From positions 1,798,001 through 1,862,000 of the forward strand of contig NZ_LNBE01000004.1 of the NCBI RefSeq assembly GCF_001445655.1: DNA of 64,000 nucleotides, read 5' to 3'. How positions within the stretch are numbered: the stretch's first letter is position 1; the number at the start of each line of letters is the position of its first letter. The position numbers and the translations under genes are program-made. The notes below the pieces were generated by a model, which was not told the origin of the DNA, did no database searches, and saw only the letters and a list, made by a program, of their open reading frames with translations. Origin of the DNA: Streptomyces roseifaciens. GTDB lineage: Bacteria > Actinomycetota > Actinomycetes > Streptomycetales > Streptomycetaceae. This document shows positions 60,260 to 64,000 of this stretch, in pieces.

Positions 60260-61984
60260 ATGGACTCCAGCCGCCTGCTCCGTACCTCCGGCACCGTCAT
60301 CGCGGCAGCGGCGCTGCTGATCTCCGGCTCCGCCCTCGGGGACACCTCGCCGCGGGCGACGGCGGCGCCGAGAGCGTACGGGGCGGGCGACGATCAGCCC
60401 TCGCCCGCGGGGAGCCGGCACGGCCGCGCGGGGGAGGGGCGGGACGACCGCGGCCTCCCCGGTTTCGGGAGCTTCGACGCAGGGGGTTCCTTCGGGAACC
60501 TGGGCGGCCTGGGCGGCGCGGGCGGGCCCGGGGACGCCCCGCTGCTCGCCCCGCTGCCGACCGCCCTCCCCCCGGCCCTGCGCAGCTACTACGCGCAGAA
60601 GCTCACTTGGCACCCCTGCCGCACGAGCGGTTTCGAGTGCGCCACGCTCAGGGCCCCGCTGGACTACGACCACCCCCGCGAGGCGGACGACCTCAAGCTC
60701 GCCGTCTCCCGCAAGAAGGCCACGGGCGCGGGCCACGCCAGGCGCCTGGGCTCCCTCATGGTCAACCCGGGCGGGCCGGGCGGCTCGGCGGTCGGCTATC
60801 TCCAGCACTACGCGGGCGTCGGCTATCCCGCCGCCGTCCGCGCCCACTACGACATGGTGGCGATGGACCCCCGCGGCGTCGCGGGCAGCGAGCCGGTCAC
60901 GTGCCTGTCCGACGCCGACATGGACCGCTACACGGAGGTCGACCAGACCCCCGACGACGCCGGCGAGACCGGGGAACTGGTCGCCGCGTACTCCGACTTC
61001 GCCGACGGCTGCGCCGCCCGCTCCGGCAAGCTCCTCGGCCACGTGTCCACGATCGAGGCCGCCCGCGACATGGACGTCCTGCGCGCGGCCCTCGACGACG
61101 CCAAGCTGACGTACGTGGGCGCCTCGTACGGCACGTTCCTCGGTGCCACCTACGCCGGGCTCTTCCCCTCCCGCGTCGGCCGCCTCGTGCTCGACGGCGC
61201 CCTCGACCCGGCCCTCGGCTCGGAGCAGGTCAACCGCGACCAGACCGCGGGATTCCAGACCGCCTTCGACTCCTTCGCCCGGGACTGCGCCCGGCGCAGG
61301 GACTGCCCGCTGGGCACCGATCCGGAGGGGGCGGGCGACCGCCTCTCCGCGCTCTTCAAGAAGGCCGATTCGGCCCCCCTGGCCACCGGCAAGTCCCGCA
61401 AGCTCACGGAGAGCCTCGCCACGACGGGTGTGATCTCCGCCATGTACGACGAGGCGGCGTGGGGCCTGCTGCGCACCGCACTGCGGTCCGCCTTCCTGGG
61501 CGACGGCGCCCCGCTCCTGAGGCTGTCCGACGCGTACTACGAGCGCGACTCCCGCGGCGCGTACCAGAACCTCATGTACGCCAACGCGGCCGTGAACTGC
61601 CTCGACCTGCCCCCGGCCTTCCGCTCCCCGGCCGCGGTCCGCAACGCGATCCCGGCCTTCCGCAAGGCCTCGCCCGTCTTCGGCACCCCCCTCGCCTGGG
61701 CGGCCCTGACCTGCGGATACTGGCCCGTACAGGCCACGGGCACCCCGCATCGCATCCCTGCCGAGGGCGCCGCGCCCATCCTCGTCGTCGGCACCACCCG
61801 CGACCCGGCGACCCCCTACGGCTGGGCCCGCTCGCTGTCCTCCCAGCTCTCCTCCGGCCGCCTGCTGACCTACGACGGCGACGGCCACACGGCGTACACG
61901 CGGGGCAGCGCCTGCATCGACAACGCGATCAACACCTACCTGCTGACCTCGACCCCGCCCCCGGCGGGCCGGAAGTGCTCCTGA
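60260..61984 (+). CDS. Secreted S33 tripeptidyl-aminopeptidase-like hydrolase
   Basis: A 574-residue secreted alpha/beta hydrolase. A signal peptide with GTVIAAAALLISGSALG is followed by a Gly-rich, disordered stretch to about 100 and then the fold: NPGGPGGS (oxyanion), nucleophile Ser289 in GASYGT, TTRDPATP (Asp) and GDGHTAY (His). Four or more Cys suggest disulphides. This is the Streptomyces SlpD/E-tripeptidyl aminopeptidase group, which trims secreted peptides. ATG 60260. A strong hairpin and tRNA-Thr follow. Confidence 0.92.
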   Translation: MDSSRLLRTSGTVIAAAALLISGSALGDTSPRATAAPRAYGAGDDQPSPAGSRHGRAGEGRDDRGLPGFGSFDAGGSFGNLGGLGGAGGPGDAPLLAPLPTALPPALRSYYAQKLTWHPCRTSGFECATLRAPLDYDHPREADDLKLAVSRKKATGAGHARRLGSLMVNPGGPGGSAVGYLQHYAGVGYPAAVRAHYDMVAMDPRGVAGSEPVTCLSDADMDRYTEVDQTPDDAGETGELVAAYSDFADGCAARSGKLLGHVSTIEAARDMDVLRAALDDAKLTYVGASYGTFLGATYAGLFPSRVGRLVLDGALDPALGSEQVNRDQTAGFQTAFDSFARDCARRRDCPLGTDPEGAGDRLSALFKKADSAPLATGKSRKLTESLATTGVISAMYDEAAWGLLRTALRSAFLGDGAPLLRLSDAYYERDSRGAYQNLMYANAAVNCLDLPPAFRSPAAVRNAIPAFRKASPVFGTPLAWAALTCGYWPVQATGTPHRIPAEGAAPILVVGTTRDPATPYGWARSLSSQLSSGRLLTYDGDGHTAYTRGSACIDNAINTYLLTSTPPPAGRKCS

Positions 61985-62028
61985 GGCCCGAGGCCTGCAA
62001 GGTCCGTGAGGCCCGCAGGAACCAGAAA

Positions 62029-62059
62029 AGCCCAGGTCACACAAAGTGTGACCTGGGCT
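62029..62059. terminator. Hairpin between the peptidase and tRNA-Thr
   Basis: AGCCCAGGTCACAC (62029-62042) pairs perfectly with GTGTGACCTGGGCT (62046-62059) around AAA. It lies between the convergent peptidase gene and tRNA-Thr. Confidence 0.8.
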
Positions 62060-62066
62060 CCATCGG

Positions 62067-62140
62067 AGCCGCCTTCGGGATTCGAACCCGAGACCTACGC
62101 ATTACGAGTGCGTTGCTCTGGCCAACTGAGCTAAGGCGGC
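62067..62140 (-). tRNA. tRNA-Thr (anticodon CGT)
   Basis: On the minus strand: acceptor GCCGCCT/AGGCGGC, D-arm TAGCTCAGTTGGCCAGAGC, anticodon stem ACGCA/TGCGT with loop CTCGTAA (anticodon CGT, Thr ACG), T-loop GGTTCGAATCC, discriminator T. No encoded CCA. Gene content changes on its 5' side. Confidence 0.95.
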
Positions 62141-62247
62141 AAGCTGCCTGATCCGGACCGGCTTCAGCAGCGCGCCCAAGTCTACACACTCCGGAGGGGT
62201 GCTCCGTACACGGTGGTCGGCGGGGTCTTCCGTGAGGTCTTCCGTGG

Positions 62248-63006
62248 TCAGCGGGCCGGGGCCGCGATGGTGTCCGAGATGAGGCCGACGATCTCCCGCG
62301 GGTGGTCGTTGAGGTAGAAGTGGCCGCCGGGGAAGACGCTGATCGCGAAGGACGCGGTGGTGTGGTGCTCCCAGTCCTGGACCTCGTCGACGGTGGCCTT
62401 GGGGTCGTCGTCGCCGGTCAGGGCGTGGACGGGGCAGTTGACGCGGAGGCCGGGGCGGGCGCGGTGGGTCTCTATCGCCCGGTAGTCGGCGCGGAGCGCC
62501 GGCAGGACCATCTGCAGGACTTCCTCGTCGTCCAGCATCTGGGTGTCGGTGCCGCTCAGCGCGCGGAGCTCCTCGATCAGCCCCTGGTCGTCGCGCTGGT
62601 GCACCGTCTCCTCGCGGTGGCGCGAGGGGGCGCGGCGGCCGGAGGTGAAGAGGACGGTGGGCTTGATGCCCCGCTCCTCCAGCCGCAGGGCGACCTCGTA
62701 GGCCAGGGTCGCGCCCATGCTGTGGCCGAAGAGGGCCAGGGGGCGGTCGGTCCAGGGGAGGAGGGCTTCGGTCGTCAGGTCCGCCAGTTCGGCCAGGTTG
62801 TCGATGCAGGGGTCCGTGCGCCGGTCCTGTCGGCCGGGGTACTGGACGGCCAGCACGTCGACCGCCGGCGAGAGCGCCTTCGACACCGGGAAGAAGTAGC
62901 TCGCCGCCCCTCCGGCGTGCGGCAGGCACACGAGGCGGACCGGGGCGTCCTGCGCGGGATGGAATCGGCGAATCCACTTTTGGTTGTCAGCGGGGGACAT
63001 GGTCAT
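62248..63006 (-). CDS. Type II thioesterase (alpha/beta hydrolase)
   Basis: A 252-residue protein of the TEII/GrsT family: LVCLPHAGGAASYFF (oxyanion), nucleophile Ser96 in GHSMGA, ALTGDDDPKA (Asp) and FPGGHFYLNDH (His). Such enzymes hydrolyse misprimed acyl or aminoacyl groups from carrier proteins of PKS/NRPS lines. ATG 63006 (or 63000), with AGGGAAA upstream. No carrier-protein gene is visible yet in the window; the neighbour is a divergent phosphoesterase. Confidence 0.9.
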   Translation of the reverse strand: MTMSPADNQKWIRRFHPAQDAPVRLVCLPHAGGAASYFFPVSKALSPAVDVLAVQYPGRQDRRTDPCIDNLAELADLTTEALLPWTDRPLALFGHSMGATLAYEVALRLEERGIKPTVLFTSGRRAPSRHREETVHQRDDQGLIEELRALSGTDTQMLDDEEVLQMVLPALRADYRAIETHRARPGLRVNCPVHALTGDDDPKATVDEVQDWEHHTTASFAISVFPGGHFYLNDHPREIVGLISDTIAAPAR

Positions 63007-63243
63007 CGTGCTGTTTTCCCTTCGGAGCCGTGCAGTTGCTGCCTTTCGGGTCCTGGGCAGGATACGTCGGGCGTCCATAGGGGCAGGCTCGTGGCCGGTA
63101 GGGGTTCCTTCGGGCGCCCCGGGCGTATTAGGTTCCCTTGCAGGGTACAGACATAGGTCGTGCCGGCTCGAAGTGCGCCGGAACACAGGGCTGTTCCGGT
63201 TTGGACCGGGGATTCGTCGAGAAGGACGCGAGAAGGACACACA

Positions 63244-64000
63244 GTGCCCAACGGAAAACTGCTGGCCGTCAGCGATCTGCACGTCGCCTACAAAGAGAAT
63301 CGCGCGCTCGTCGAAACGCTCCGGCCCGAGAGCGACGACGACTGGCTCATTGTGGCGGGCGATGTCGGTGAGCAGTACGCGGACATCGAATGGACGCTGC
63401 GCCTGCTCGCCGAGCGATTCGCCAAGGTCGTCTGGGCGCCCGGGAACCACGAGTTGTGGACCCACCCGCAGGACACGGTCGACCTGCGCGGCGAGAAGCG
63501 CTATCTGCACCTGGTGGAGCTGTGCCGCAGCCTCGGCGTCGCCACCCCCGAGGACCCGTACCCCGTGTGGCAGGGCGAGGGCGGCCCGGTCGCCGTGGCC
63601 CCGCTGTTCGTGCTCTACGACTACACCTTCCGCGTGCCCGGGGCGCACACCAAGGAGGAGTCGCTGCGCCGGGCCTACGAGGCCGGAGTCGTCTGCGCGG
63701 ACGAGCACTTCCTGCACCACGAGCCCTACTCCGGCCGCGATACGTGGTGCCACGCGCGCGTGGCGTACACCGAGCGCCGCCTGGCCGCCGTGGACCCCGC
63801 CCACCGCACCGTCCTGATCAACCACTGGCCGCTGGTGCGCGAGCCCACCAGGATCCTGCGCTACCCGGACTTCGCGCAGTGGTGCGGCACCGAGCTGACC
63901 GCGGACTGGCACGTCCGCTTCCGGGCGGCGGCGGCCGTCTACGGCCACCTCCACATCCCCCGGGTCACCTGGCACGACGGGGTGCGGTTCGAGGAGGTCT
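63244..64000 (+). CDS. Metallophosphoesterase, partial (runs off window)
   Basis: At least 252 residues from GTG 63244; no stop before the window end. Motifs of a complete dimetal site: VSDLHVAY (D-X-H), VAGDVGE (GD), APGNHELW (GNHE), INHWPLV (His) and VYGHLHIPR (GHXH). In several Streptomyces this family is encoded next to a Sfp-type phosphopantetheinyl transferase, so that gene may lie just to the right. Divergent from the thioesterase, sharing a 237-base promoter region. Confidence 0.9.
   Translation, partial: MPNGKLLAVSDLHVAYKENRALVETLRPESDDDWLIVAGDVGEQYADIEWTLRLLAERFAKVVWAPGNHELWTHPQDTVDLRGEKRYLHLVELCRSLGVATPEDPYPVWQGEGGPVAVAPLFVLYDYTFRVPGAHTKEESLRRAYEAGVVCADEHFLHHEPYSGRDTWCHARVAYTERRLAAVDPAHRTVLINHWPLVREPTRILRYPDFAQWCGTELTADWHVRFRAAAAVYGHLHIPRVTWHDGVRFEEV

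Overview
The window is a high-GC (roughly 70%) actinobacterial chromosome segment, and gene content and order point to Streptomyces. wblA, crp, bldG, the septum-site gene ssd with its tad cluster, a pumping pyrophosphatase, topA, a very large thymidylate kinase fusion and a delta-prime clamp-loader subunit follow each other as in the S. coelicolor core (from memory the SCO3540-SCO3582 block, here running from the high to the low numbers). Starts are often GTG (one TTG), and many genes overlap by 4 bases.

Bases 1 to about 9720 are the integrase end of an actinomycete integrative and conjugative element (AICE). From left to right it carries a cut-off DUF2637-type membrane protein, two small proteins sharing a KKSS(G)WW tail, an FtsK/TraB-type DNA translocase, a cluster of CAGGGAG heptamers that is a good candidate for the transfer locus clt, a SpdB spread protein, an unknown protein, a short C5-cytosine methyltransferase, a primase-polymerase, a P-loop replication ATPase, an intergenic region rich in GCGTCAC elements (candidate origin), an excisionase and a tyrosine integrase. 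It sits at the 3' end of tRNA-Pro(CGG). Its other end and second attachment site lie left of the window.

Bases 9881 to 36547 are core genes: a metallophosphoesterase, YqeY, a class A penicillin-binding protein, WblA, two ArsA/Get3-like ATPases, a DUF4177/RidA/Nudix/MBL run, Crp, endonuclease III with a Nudix CoA pyrophosphatase and a MarP-like membrane protease, an epoxide-hydrolase-like enzyme with a holin-like protein, NhaA, acetyl-CoA synthetase, a SulP-STAS-carbonic anhydrase fusion, a deacetylase-like lipoprotein, a CooC/ParA-like ATPase, a degenerate Fic-like protein and a HAD-IB phosphatase. Bases 37002 to 42096 are the compact ssd-tad pilus/secretion cluster (Ssd, TadA ATPase, TadB, TadC and three small pilin-like proteins), which ends tail-to-tail with a large DUF1998 helicase.

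Bases 44570 to 61984 hold bldG with its partner anti-sigma-like ATPase, the H+-pyrophosphatase behind an extraordinary cluster of 18 GATC sites, a lipoprotein, a methyltransferase, topA, the MFS-thymidylate kinase-charged helix fusion, the delta-prime subunit and a secreted S33 peptidase. After tRNA-Thr(CGT) the content changes to a type II thioesterase and a calcineurin-like phosphoesterase, a pairing typical of secondary-metabolism neighbourhoods. The last gene runs off the window. Most convergent gene pairs are separated by long perfect hairpins.
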